Made by a program: the position numbers and the translations under genes. The notes under the pieces were generated by a model. It was not told where the DNA came from. It made no database searches and saw nothing but the letters and a program-made list of their open reading frames with translations. 64,000 nucleotides of DNA, taken from Pseudomonas marginalis (GTDB lineage Bacteria > Pseudomonadota > Gammaproteobacteria > Pseudomonadales > Pseudomonadaceae). The stretch lies in contig NZ_VTFG01000002.1 in NCBI RefSeq assembly GCF_008692035.1, forward strand, positions 1,612,001-1,676,000, read 5' to 3'. Positions 52,064-61,400 of this stretch are shown piece after piece. Position 1 is the first letter of the stretch; each line of letters opens with the position of its first letter.

Positions 52064-53446
52064 ATGACCACTCAAAAAGTTTCCTTCTACAACCTGGCCT
52101 GGCGCTGGCACTTCTACGCCGGCCTCTTCGTCGCCCCTTTCATGGTGCTGCTGGCCCTGACCGGCATCATCTACCTGTTCAAACCCCAGCTCGATCCGCT
52201 GATGTACAGCGACCTGCTCAAGGTGCAAAGCGCCGAGCACGCCTTGAGCGCCGACGAACAGTTGCAACGCGCCCAGGCGGCCTTTCCCCAGGGCAAGATC
52301 AGCAAGTACCTGCCACCCGCCGACGCCACCAGCAGCGCGCAGTTCGTGATGCACGACGGCGGGCGCGAAGTGATAGTGTTCGTCGACCCCTATCGTGGCA
52401 CCGTACTCGGTGAGCAGGATGCGAAAAACAACCTGCAAGCCATCGCCCGCGCCCTGCACGGCGAGCTGATGATCGGCACCGTCGGCGATCGCCTGGTGGA
52501 GCTCGCCGCCGGTTGGGGCGTGATGCTGGTGGTGTCCGGCCTGTACCTGTGGTGGCCGCGCGGCAAAACGTCGGCCGGGGTGTTATGGCCGCGTTTCACG
52601 AGCCGTGGCCGCGTGTTCTGGCGTGACCTGCATGCCGTCGCCGGCTTCTGGGGCGCGGCGTTTCTGCTGGTGATGCTGCTCAGCGGCATGACCTGGACCG
52701 GCTTCTGGGGCAAGCAATACGCCGACCTTTGGAACACTTTCCCGGCGGCGATGTGGAACAACGTGCCGCAGTCCGATCAGCAGGCGCGGGTGCTCAATAC
52801 CGCAACGCAACAGACCGTGCCCTGGGCCATGGAAAACACGCCGATGCCGATGTCCGGCGACCATGCCGAACACATGAACCACGGCGCCATGCACGCTGCT
52901 CCCGCCGCGCCCACGGTGCGCCTGCAACAGGTGGTGGACCTGGCCACGGCACGCAAGGTCGAGCCCGGCTACAGCATCACTTTCCCCACCACCGCCGAAG
53001 GCGTGTTCACCGTCGCGGTGTTCGCCGACGACCCGCGCAACGACGCCACCCTGCATGTGGACCAGTACACCGGCAAAGTCCTCGCCGATGTGCGCTGGGC
53101 GCACTACAACACCGTGGCGCGGGCCACCGAGACCGGCGTGATGCTGCACGAGGGCAAGATGTTCGGCTGGGTGAACCAGCTGATCGTGCTGCTGATCTGC
53201 CTGATGATCCTGCTCAGCGCGGTGAGTGGCGTGTTGATCTGGTGGAAGCGTCGGCCCCAGGGCGGCCTGGGAGTTCCGCCGTTGCGTCATGACCTGCCGA
53301 AGTGGAAAACCGCGATGGTGATCATGCTCGGGCTGGCGCTCCTGTTCCCGCTGGTGGGCGCCTCGTTGATCGCGGTCTGGGCGCTGGATCGCCTGGTGTT
53401 TTCACGGTTGTTCAGCCAACGTGAATCCACCTCAGGTTCGCTATGA
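52064..53446 (+). CDS. PepSY-associated membrane protein with His/Met insert
   Basis: 460-aa inner-membrane protein of the PepSY-TM (PiuB-like) family. Seen: four transmembrane helices: ~17-38 (FVAPFMVLLALTGIIYLF), ~155-175, ~200-222 and ~375-395, plus one near the C-terminus (~415-440). Periplasmic PepSY regions lie between. After helix 3, residues ~256-280 read MPMSGDHAEHMNHGAMH, a probable metal-binding loop not usual in the family. Members are associated with ferric or metal reduction beside TonB receptors. GGAG precedes ATG at 52064. Confidence 0.85.
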   Translation: MTTQKVSFYNLAWRWHFYAGLFVAPFMVLLALTGIIYLFKPQLDPLMYSDLLKVQSAEHALSADEQLQRAQAAFPQGKISKYLPPADATSSAQFVMHDGGREVIVFVDPYRGTVLGEQDAKNNLQAIARALHGELMIGTVGDRLVELAAGWGVMLVVSGLYLWWPRGKTSAGVLWPRFTSRGRVFWRDLHAVAGFWGAAFLLVMLLSGMTWTGFWGKQYADLWNTFPAAMWNNVPQSDQQARVLNTATQQTVPWAMENTPMPMSGDHAEHMNHGAMHAAPAAPTVRLQQVVDLATARKVEPGYSITFPTTAEGVFTVAVFADDPRNDATLHVDQYTGKVLADVRWAHYNTVARATETGVMLHEGKMFGWVNQLIVLLICLMILLSAVSGVLIWWKRRPQGGLGVPPLRHDLPKWKTAMVIMLGLALLFPLVGASLIAVWALDRLVFSRLFSQRESTSGSL

Positions 53447-53507
53447 AGTAGGCGAGATGCCCTACATAGAGGCGTTAGGTAGTCTTACGCGGGCTTTCGC
53501 CAAAGAC

Positions 53508-53538
53508 GCAGGAAGTGTTAACTTATAACACTTCCTGC
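53508..53538. promoter_or_regulatory. Candidate Zur box
   Basis: Perfect 13-bp inverted repeat GCAGGAAGTGTTA / TAACACTTCCTGC around ACTTA. The core TGTTA-N5-TAACA and flanking GAA/TTC follow the gammaproteobacterial Zur consensus (18 of 22 defined positions agree with GAAATGTTATANTATAACATTTC, one copy of which is split as GAAATGTTATA and TATAACATTTC). It lies 61 bases before the receptor gene start and covers a possible -10 (TATAAC, 53524-53529), as expected for a repressor operator. Confidence 0.65.
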
Positions 53539-53598
53539 ATACCTCAGCTCGCCGCGCCCAGCGGCGAGCACCGCCTCGAAGAAGCGATTTTCCGCCCA

Positions 53599-55707
53599 AT
53601 GAACAAGTACCTAGTGTCCGGCCTGTGCCTGCTCGCCCTGCATGACAGCGCCCAGGCCCTGACCCTGCCCGCCAGCCCGGTGACCGCAGCGGCCGTGGAT
53701 GACCAACACGTCGACCTGAACACACCGACCACCGCAGGCTCGCGCCTGAATCTCAGCGCGCTGCAAACCCCGGGCAGTGTCGAAAGCCAGACCGGCACGC
53801 AGATCCGCGCGCGTGGCGGCGCCAGCGTGCAGGACGCCATTTCCCGTGCCACCGGCATCAGCCGCACCGGCACACCGGGCGATGGCGGCACCTCGCTGGC
53901 GGCCCGTGGCTTTACCGGCCAGGGCTCGGTGATGCAACTGTACGACGGCACCCGCATGTACATGGGCATGGGCACCTCGACCTTCCCGGTGGACACCTGG
54001 GCGGTGGAACGCGTAGACGTTTTGCGCGGCCCGGCCTCGGTGCTGTACGGCGAAGGCGCCACCGGTGCGGTGATCAATACCGTGCCGAAAAAACCCTTCG
54101 AAGGCGAGATCGAAAACCACCTCCGCCTCGGCTACGGCGCCTACGATCGCCAGCAACAAGCCCTGGACAGCGGCGGCTCGCTGACCGACACCCTGAGCTA
54201 TCGCCTGAACCTCAACCGCCTGCGCAGCCACGGCTTTATCGACCATGGCGACTCCAGCAGCGACTTCGTCAGCGGCGCCCTGCGCTGGCAGGCGGCGGAC
54301 AACCTGAGCTTCACCCTGGCCAGCGACTACGGCGACCAGCGCCCGCAGAACTACTTCGGCACGCCGCTGATCAATGGCCAGTTGCACAAGGGCCTGCGCG
54401 ACAAGAACTACAACGTCAGCAACGACACCCAGCACTACAACGACCAGTGGACGCGCCTGACCAGCGAGTGGCAGATCACTGACAACGTCAGCGCCACCAA
54501 TGAACTGTTCTACCTGAAGAACCAGCGCCGCTGGCAGAACGCCGAGAACTACAACGTCACCAACGGGCAACTGACCCGCAGCGGCAACTTCGGCATCAAG
54601 CACAACCAGGAACAGGTCGGCGATCGCCAGACCTTCACCTTCAAGCACAGCCTGTTCGGCCTCGACAGCCAGACGGTGACGGGCGTGGAATACAACCGCA
54701 TCCGTTTCCGCCTGGCCAGCAACTCACCGTTCAACGACGTACTGCCCGGCGGCCAGCCGGTGGATATCAACGATCCGGCGCCCGCTCGGTTCGACAGCCA
54801 GAACCCGTTCAAACCGCTGTTCGCCACCACCACCAAAACGGTCGCCGGTTTCGCCGAAAACCGCCTGCAACTCACCGACCAACTGGCGCTGGTCACCGGC
54901 ATCCGCCGCGACTATGCCCACGTCGAGCGCGATGATTTGCGTGACGCCAGCCAAAGCGACAAGACCCTCACCGGTAATAACTGGAAGGCCGGCCTGGTCT
55001 ACGCAATCACCCCCGACACCTCGGTCTACGGCCAGAACGCCACCAGCACCGACGGGGTCGGCGGCCTGATTTCCCTGAGCCCTGGCCAGCAGCAGTTCGA
55101 CCTCTCCACCGCCAGGCAAACCGAGATCGGCCTCAAGCAGGCCTTCTGGGATCAACGCGGCGAATGGACAGTGGCGGCCTACCATATCGTCAAGAAGAAA
55201 CTGCTCACCGACGTCCCCGGCAACCCGGACCTCAAGCAGCAAGTCGGCCAGCAATCCTCCAGCGGCCTGGAAGCCAGCCTCGACCTGCAACTGCCGCACG
55301 CCTGGGCGCTGCAAGCCAACGCAGCCGTCGTGCGGGCGCAGTACGACGACTTCAAACAGGCTGTCGACGGCGTACAAGTGTCCCGCGACGGCAATCGCCC
55401 GGTGGACGTGCCACGCCGCACCGCCAACCTGTGGCTGAGCAAGGCCCTGAGCGACGACATCCGCGCCGGTGCCGGGGTGCGCTATGTCGATGCACGGTAT
55501 GCCGACATGGCCAACCAGAACGAGCTGCCGAGCTACACCGTGGTCGATGCCACGCTGTCGTGGAAGGCGATGCGCAACACCACCCTGGGCCTGCAACTGA
55601 ACAACCTGTTCGACCGCACCTACGCGGTCAGCCAGTACAACGACGGCCAGCAATGGATCCTCGGTGAACCGCGCTCGTTCTTCGTCACGGCGGACTACAC
55701 CTTCTAA
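53599..55707 (+). CDS. TonB-dependent receptor, probably Zur-regulated
   Basis: 702-aa outer-membrane receptor. Seen: signal peptide MNKYLVSGLCLLALHDSAQA; plug with GASVQDAISRATGISRTG, AARGFTGQGSVMQLYDGTRM, VDVLRGPASVLYGEGATGAV; and a beta-barrel ending FFVTADYTF, with Phe last. No N-terminal STN signalling domain, so it does not control its own sigma factor. Located upstream of an ABC importer in the same operon. In P. aeruginosa PA2911-PA2914 has this order and, as I recall, responds to zinc limitation. The ATG at 53599 is preceded by no strong site; an upstream in-frame TTG falls inside the operator. Confidence 0.85.
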   Translation: MNKYLVSGLCLLALHDSAQALTLPASPVTAAAVDDQHVDLNTPTTAGSRLNLSALQTPGSVESQTGTQIRARGGASVQDAISRATGISRTGTPGDGGTSLAARGFTGQGSVMQLYDGTRMYMGMGTSTFPVDTWAVERVDVLRGPASVLYGEGATGAVINTVPKKPFEGEIENHLRLGYGAYDRQQQALDSGGSLTDTLSYRLNLNRLRSHGFIDHGDSSSDFVSGALRWQAADNLSFTLASDYGDQRPQNYFGTPLINGQLHKGLRDKNYNVSNDTQHYNDQWTRLTSEWQITDNVSATNELFYLKNQRRWQNAENYNVTNGQLTRSGNFGIKHNQEQVGDRQTFTFKHSLFGLDSQTVTGVEYNRIRFRLASNSPFNDVLPGGQPVDINDPAPARFDSQNPFKPLFATTTKTVAGFAENRLQLTDQLALVTGIRRDYAHVERDDLRDASQSDKTLTGNNWKAGLVYAITPDTSVYGQNATSTDGVGGLISLSPGQQQFDLSTARQTEIGLKQAFWDQRGEWTVAAYHIVKKKLLTDVPGNPDLKQQVGQQSSSGLEASLDLQLPHAWALQANAAVVRAQYDDFKQAVDGVQVSRDGNRPVDVPRRTANLWLSKALSDDIRAGAGVRYVDARYADMANQNELPSYTVVDATLSWKAMRNTTLGLQLNNLFDRTYAVSQYNDGQQWILGEPRSFFVTADYTF

Positions 55708-55751
55708 CTGACCCAAACACCGTTGGATCCCTGCAGGCCTTGAGAGACTTG

Positions 55752-56534
55752 ATGACTTCACTTACCCTCACCCGCATCAACTGGGCCCCGGCGAACCACA
55801 GCCAACACCCGTTCCAACTGCGTGACGCAGGCCTTCACGTCGCTGCGGGGGAGTTCGTCGGGCTGATCGGCCCCAATGGCAGCGGCAAGACCAGCCTGTT
55901 GCGCTGCGCCTATCGGTTCACCCAGCCGGAGCGCGGCGACGTATTGCTCGCCCACCGGAACCTGTGGAAGCAAGGCGCCAAGTGGTGTGCGCAACGTATC
56001 GCCGTGGTGTTGCAGGAGTTCCCGGATGCCTTTGGCCTGCGAGTCGATGAAGTGGTCGCCATGGGCCGCACGCCCCACAAGGGCCTGTTCGACAGCGACA
56101 CCCTGGAGGATCGGCAGCTGGTGCAACAGGCGCTGGTATCGGTGGGCATGCAGGGCTTTGAAGCGCATGCCTTCGCCACCCTCTCGGGCGGTGAAAAACA
56201 GCGCGTCATCCTCGCCCGCGCCCTGGCCCAGCAACCGCAATTACTGATCCTCGACGAACCGACCAACCACCTCGATCCACGCTACCAGCTTGAGCTGTTG
56301 AGGCTGGTCAAGCGCCTGGGTATCGGCACCCTGGCCAGCATCCACGACCTCAACCTGGCCGCCGCTTTTTGTGATCGGCTCTACGTGATCGACCACGGGC
56401 GCATCGTCGCCAGCGGCACGCCTCACCAGGTGCTGACCACTGAACTGCTGCGCGATGTGTTCGGCGTCGAGGCGCTGATCGACACTCATCCCCTGGCCGA
56501 CCATCCCCGCATCACCTGGATAACCCAACCATGA
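55752..56534 (+). CDS. ABC transporter ATP-binding protein (metal/siderophore type)
   Basis: 260-aa ATPase of the FepC/BtuD family. Seen: Walker A GPNGSGKTS; Q-loop VVLQEFPDAFGLRV; signature LSGGEKQRVILARAL; Walker B LLILDEPTNHLD; H-loop IHDLN. Energises the permease encoded two genes downstream. Overlaps the binding-protein gene (ATGA) and follows the receptor by 44 bases. Start ATG at 55752. Confidence 0.92.
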   Translation: MTSLTLTRINWAPANHSQHPFQLRDAGLHVAAGEFVGLIGPNGSGKTSLLRCAYRFTQPERGDVLLAHRNLWKQGAKWCAQRIAVVLQEFPDAFGLRVDEVVAMGRTPHKGLFDSDTLEDRQLVQQALVSVGMQGFEAHAFATLSGGEKQRVILARALAQQPQLLILDEPTNHLDPRYQLELLRLVKRLGIGTLASIHDLNLAAAFCDRLYVIDHGRIVASGTPHQVLTTELLRDVFGVEALIDTHPLADHPRITWITQP

Positions 56535-57478
56535 TCCTGCGCGCCTTCGCCCTTGTGGCCCTGCTGTTCGGTGCTTCACCAGCCTTCGCTGAAGCCACCC
56601 ATTACCCGGTCACCGTCAAAAGCTGCAACCGCGACGTGACCTTCCGGGAGGCGCCGAAGCATGCGGTGAGCCATGACATCAACATGACCCAGATGATGCT
56701 CGCCCTGGGCCTCAAACCGCGGATGGCCGGCTATAGCGGCATCACCGGCTGGAAGTCGGTCACCCCGGATATGGCCCGGACTCTCGATGGCCTGCCGGAG
56801 CTGGCGAGCAAGTACCCGTCGGTGGAAACCCTGCTCAATGCCAATGTGGATTTCTTCTTTGCCGGCTGGGACTACGGCATGCGCGTGGGCGGCGACCTGA
56901 CGCCGAACACCCTGCTGCCCCTGGGGATCAACGTGTACGAGCTGACCGAGTCGTGCGCCTTCGTGATGAAGCGCCCGGCCGCGACCCTGGACGACACCTA
57001 TAACGACCTGCGCAACCTGGGCAGGATTTTCGACGTGCAGGACCGCGCCAATGCCTTGATCGCGCAGATGCAGGCACAGGTCGCCGAGGTGCAGACAGAC
57101 CTGCCCGCCCACAAGCCGCGCGTGTTCCTCTACGACAGCGGCGAAGACCGCGCCATGACCTCCGGCCGCCTCGGTATGCCCCAGGCGCTGATCGACGCGG
57201 CCGGCGGGCGCAACATCCTCGATGACGTCGACGCCAGCTGGACCCGCGTCAACTGGGAGATGGTGGTGGAGCGCAATCCACAGGTGATCGTGATCGTCGA
57301 CTACAGCGAAGTCACCGCCGATCAAAAACAGCAGTTCCTGCTCAACAACCCGGCGCTGCAAGGGGTGGACGCGATCAGGAACCAGCGCTTTATCGTGATC
57401 CCGTATGTACAAGCCACGCCGGGCATCGATAACGTGCTGGCGGTGGAAACCCTGGCCAAGGGGTTCCACGGCGAATGA
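56531..57478 (+). CDS. Periplasmic substrate-binding protein (FepB/BtuF type)
   Basis: 315-aa cluster A-II binding protein. Seen: signal peptide MILRAFALVALLFGASPAFA; HDINMTQMMLALGLKPRMAG; LLNANVDFFFAGWDYGM; FLYDSGEDRAMTSGRLGMPQ; VERNPQVIVIVDYSEV. A His-rich metal loop as in ZnuA is absent, so it more likely binds a metal complex than free zinc. Overlaps both neighbours by 4 bases. Confidence 0.88.
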   Translation: MILRAFALVALLFGASPAFAEATHYPVTVKSCNRDVTFREAPKHAVSHDINMTQMMLALGLKPRMAGYSGITGWKSVTPDMARTLDGLPELASKYPSVETLLNANVDFFFAGWDYGMRVGGDLTPNTLLPLGINVYELTESCAFVMKRPAATLDDTYNDLRNLGRIFDVQDRANALIAQMQAQVAEVQTDLPAHKPRVFLYDSGEDRAMTSGRLGMPQALIDAAGGRNILDDVDASWTRVNWEMVVERNPQVIVIVDYSEVTADQKQQFLLNNPALQGVDAIRNQRFIVIPYVQATPGIDNVLAVETLAKGFHGE

Positions 57479-58485
57479 TCACCCGTCGTTACCCCCTGTT
57501 GCTTGCCGTCCTGGGCGCATTGCTGCTGGTGTCCTGTGTGATATCCCTGGGCTTTGGCCCGGCGCGGGTACCGGCGGACGTGGTGTGGCGCATCCTGCTG
57601 TACAAGGTCTTCGGCATCGGCGAAGTGAGTTGGTCGGCCGGGCTGGCACCTATCGTCTGGCTGATCCGCGTGCCGCGCATGCTGCTGGGGGCGTTGGTGG
57701 GGGCCGGGCTGGCGTTGATCGGTGCGGTGTTGCAGGCGGTCACGCGTAATCCGCTGGCCGATCCGCACCTGCTGGGTGTCACTTCCGGCGCGACCCTGGG
57801 CGCGGTGATCGTGGTGCTGCATGTAGGCGAGATCATCGGCCTGCTGACCTTGCCCATCGCCGCCTTTATCGGCGCCCTGTCGAGCATGATCGTGGTGCTC
57901 GCGGTAGCCAGTCGCAATGGCCGGCTGGAGAGTGATCGCCTGTTGCTGTGCGGCGTGGCAGTGTCGTTCGTGATGATGGCGGCGGCCAATCTGCTGCTGT
58001 TCATGGGCGACCATCGCGCCGCCTCGGCGGTGATGTTCTGGATGCTCGGCGGCCTCGGCCTGGCACGCTGGGAACTGCTGGCGATTCCGGGCGCCAGCGT
58101 AGTGCTCGGGCTCCTGGTGCTGGTGGGCATGGCCCGCCCGTTGAACGCGCTGATGGCCGGCGAACAGACCGCCGTGACCCTTGGCCTGAACGCCCGCAAT
58201 GTACGGCTGAAGGTGTTCCTGGTCGCCTCGTTGATGACCGGCGTGCTGGTGTCCATCAGCGGCTCCATCGGCTTTGTCGGGCTGATGGTGCCGCACATCG
58301 CCCGGCGCCTGGTGGGCGCCGAGCATCGTCGCTTGCTGCCGGTGTGTGCAGTGCTGGGCAGCCTGTTCCTGATCTGGGTCGATGTGGCGGCGCGCACCTT
58401 GATCGCCCCCGAAGACCTGCCGATCGGCGTGGCCACGGCGGCGATCGGCGGCCTGTTCTTCATCGGCCTGATGCGCAAGCGCTGA
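57475..58485 (+). CDS. FecCD-family ABC transporter permease
   Basis: 336-aa permease with about ten transmembrane helices. Seen: VPRMLLGALVGAGLALIGAV, LQAVTRNPLADPHLLGVTSG, FMMLGGL-like FWMLGGLGLARWE, and the ATPase-coupling segment GSIGFVGLMVPHIARRLVGA. Imports the substrate delivered by the preceding binding protein. It ends 3 bases from the stop of the convergent giant gene. Confidence 0.93.
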   Translation: MITRRYPLLLAVLGALLLVSCVISLGFGPARVPADVVWRILLYKVFGIGEVSWSAGLAPIVWLIRVPRMLLGALVGAGLALIGAVLQAVTRNPLADPHLLGVTSGATLGAVIVVLHVGEIIGLLTLPIAAFIGALSSMIVVLAVASRNGRLESDRLLLCGVAVSFVMMAAANLLLFMGDHRAASAVMFWMLGGLGLARWELLAIPGASVVLGLLVLVGMARPLNALMAGEQTAVTLGLNARNVRLKVFLVASLMTGVLVSISGSIGFVGLMVPHIARRLVGAEHRRLLPVCAVLGSLFLIWVDVAARTLIAPEDLPIGVATAAIGGLFFIGLMRKR

Positions 58486-58488
58486 CGT

Positions 58489-61400
58489 TTACAGCTCGTC
58501 GCGGTCGCGCAGGCTCAGCGGTTCGTCGACCTCGGGCACGGCGACTTCCAGGCCATTGGAGCGCTCCACTTGCCGTTCGGACAGTAGACCCTCGTTCATC
58601 CAGAAGTCGTCCTTGTCCAGCACAAACAGCTTGCCGGTCCTGGCCACGCCCTTCAGGAACACGGTGGGATACACGTCGGGACCGCCCACCAGGACCCGGC
58701 TTTCCTGCGCCGAATAACTGGGCAAGTACTTCAACAACGCACCGGCCTGGCTCGACAGATACAGACCCGGCGACGGCCGCGACAGCCTGCGCAACACCCT
58801 GATGAAATAACTCAGGAAGGTCGGCGCCACGAAATGACGCGTCAGGGCGATATCTTTCGGCGCCCGGCTGTCGGTGGCCGGCATGCTGTTGTAGAGCAGA
58901 TGGACACCCGCAACCGCATATGGCTGCGGAAAGTCCGGCAGGGGCGCTGGCGGCACCGCCGGTTGTACAGGGCCCAGCGGCCCGCTGTAGAACAGGCGCA
59001 GAATCAGCGACTGGTCGGCCCCGGCCGCTACCGGCAAGGTAGCCAGGAACGACGTGCCCGCCGCATTGGCGAGTATCGCCGAGAGGTACTGTTTGCCCTG
59101 ATACGGCGAAAGCTGGCGCCGGAGATAGCGCGCGGCATCATCCCCATCGGAAAAAACCGGACCGCAGGCCGCACGCCAAGGCGGCACAAACACCTCATCG
59201 ACACCGGGTTTCCAGAACGTATCGACACGATTGCGCGTGGTCCAGACCTCGCCTCGGACCAGCGTATCCAGGACCCCTTTGTCGAGCAGGCGATGGACGT
59301 AACTGAGCAGGGTCATCCGGCCTGCGCGCAACTGCTGCCGTGTTTCAAGCAGCGAGCCCCACGAATCCAGCTGCGCATCCGTGCCCAGGTATTGATACCT
59401 GAGCAGGGCACCATCCGCGCATGACAGGTAAAACGTGAGTTGCTTGCCCCTGATTCCGTGAATCGAGAAGCGGATGCCGATGTCCATGTCCGTGGGCGAA
59501 AAAAATGCCTGGTGCAACGGATCCGTGGCCGGCGTGACGCTGTCGCTGCTGGCACACAGGTAGAAGCCTTCCAGCCCATAGCCCTGGGGGAAAAGACCGT
59601 CGGGAAAGACTTGCGCAAAGTCACGATAACTCTGGCGCACCAGCGGCATGCTGACCATGTAGTGCCCGTTTTTCTGCGATTTGAACACGTAGCCGAACTG
59701 CAGGTGTTCGCCATGCCGACGATGCTGATGGGCATACCGCACCGCGTCCTGCTCCTGGGTGAACAGCGGGCTGAACGCCGGGTCTGCCAGTGCGTTCCGG
59801 ATCGCCAATGGCGCGGGGCGGTCGCTATTGACGATGAAGGCGCCAAGGATCCGGCGTGGCGTGCCCCACGTCGGGCTGCCCTCCACCACCCGCAAGACAC
59901 CCGCATTGGCCAAGCGCGTGACAAATTCGCCAGGCGCCAGCGCGGCGTTGCGAATCTGACGTTCGAGCAGGTTTTCCAGGCGATCGCGTCGTGTCTCGTC
60001 GAGGGGCAAAAGCTGTTTTCTCAGCGCTTCCTCCAGCGCGGAGTGGCTGCGTGTGTAGCTCACCACACAGCCATCGGAACCCAGCAGGTACTCGCGGTTC
60101 AGGCGTGCGTCCTGGCCTGCGAGGGCCGAAGAAATCACGCGGGTGGACAGCATGTTGCGATAGAGGCCGGCCTGCGCCAGTTCGAGTACGAAGGGCAACT
60201 CCCGGGCCGGGCTGGAGCGGTAACGTGCAACCACCGTATGGGCCGCCGGGAAGCCACCGGTACTGACCACCTCATCCGGGAAAATCCACTTGGGGTCGAA
60301 GTCTTCCTGGGGCACCTTGAGCGGTTCGGTGGCGACAAACAGGCCATCGGGACGCTGCAGAATCAACCCGCCCAGCAGACCATTGCCCTGCAGCAGCGAA
60401 CGGACGTGCCGGGCCGCATCGTCCTGGGAATGAAAGGCCGGGCCCAGGCGACGGCGGATGAAGTTGGCGTAGGGGCGCCAGGCCACGCCACCCTGGCCTA
60501 CCGCTCCCCGGCGGTCCCAGCACTGGCTGGTGTAGAGCACCCGCAGGTCCGCAGGCTGGGCGACCTGTGACACATAGCGCTGGACGTCCAGCGTCCCGTT
60601 GTGCAGGTTCATCCCGGCGATGATCACGCCCGTGCCGTCGGTGGCCTCCTTGAGCAGGGAGGATGCCGGAGGTTGGTAGCGCAACAAGGCGCCATCGTGT
60701 GTCGACACATACACCGGCAGTATCGCAGTGGCTGCCGGGCGCGGCAGATGCCGGGCATCCTGTTCGGCGCGCAGCAGCACCTCGGGGGTGATGAAGAACC
60801 GTGCCAGCCAGGCCTCGGGGGTGGGCAATCCCGCCGGCACCCATTGCTGCGAAAACAGCAGGCCGGCCAGCTCGAACCCCTTGGCGAATTCGCCACCGGC
60901 CAGATAACCGACGCCCCTGGAGGAGTCACTCAACCAACGCCCGCCGGAGGTGATCGCCAGCAGTTCACTGACCACAAACTCATCGCGCTGCGGATGCTTG
61001 AGGATGTACGCCGTGCAGCGTTGCGCATCCAGGTTCCTGCCGTACCAGCGCACATGGGCATTGAGTGCCGCGGCATCGAGACTGTCGAAGATCGCGCCGA
61101 ACGCCGGTGCCTGCAGATCGACTTCGGCGTAGTCGAAGTTGGGCGTCCAGTCGTTGTAGACCCGGCCGCGCGGCCCCCACAACGCGCTGCGCACCAGCAC
61201 GCTCAAGGTGCCGGCATCGGCCAGCCGGGCGACGATGTCCACCGGCTTGAGCCGGCCGCTCTCCAACCGCTCGAAATAGCCATGCTGGCCTGCTTCGCGC
61301 CGGGTATTGCTCAGTACCAGCAGCTCATTGGCCGAGCCACTGGGGCGATAGCTGATCAGGTTATTCGGCGAACCGCTCAGATAGGCCGGCAGCCGCGACT

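Noticed and set aside
59440..60570. 376-codon plus-strand frame inside the giant repeat gene
   Set aside because: Antisense to repeat units 6-8; no family resemblance and no start context.
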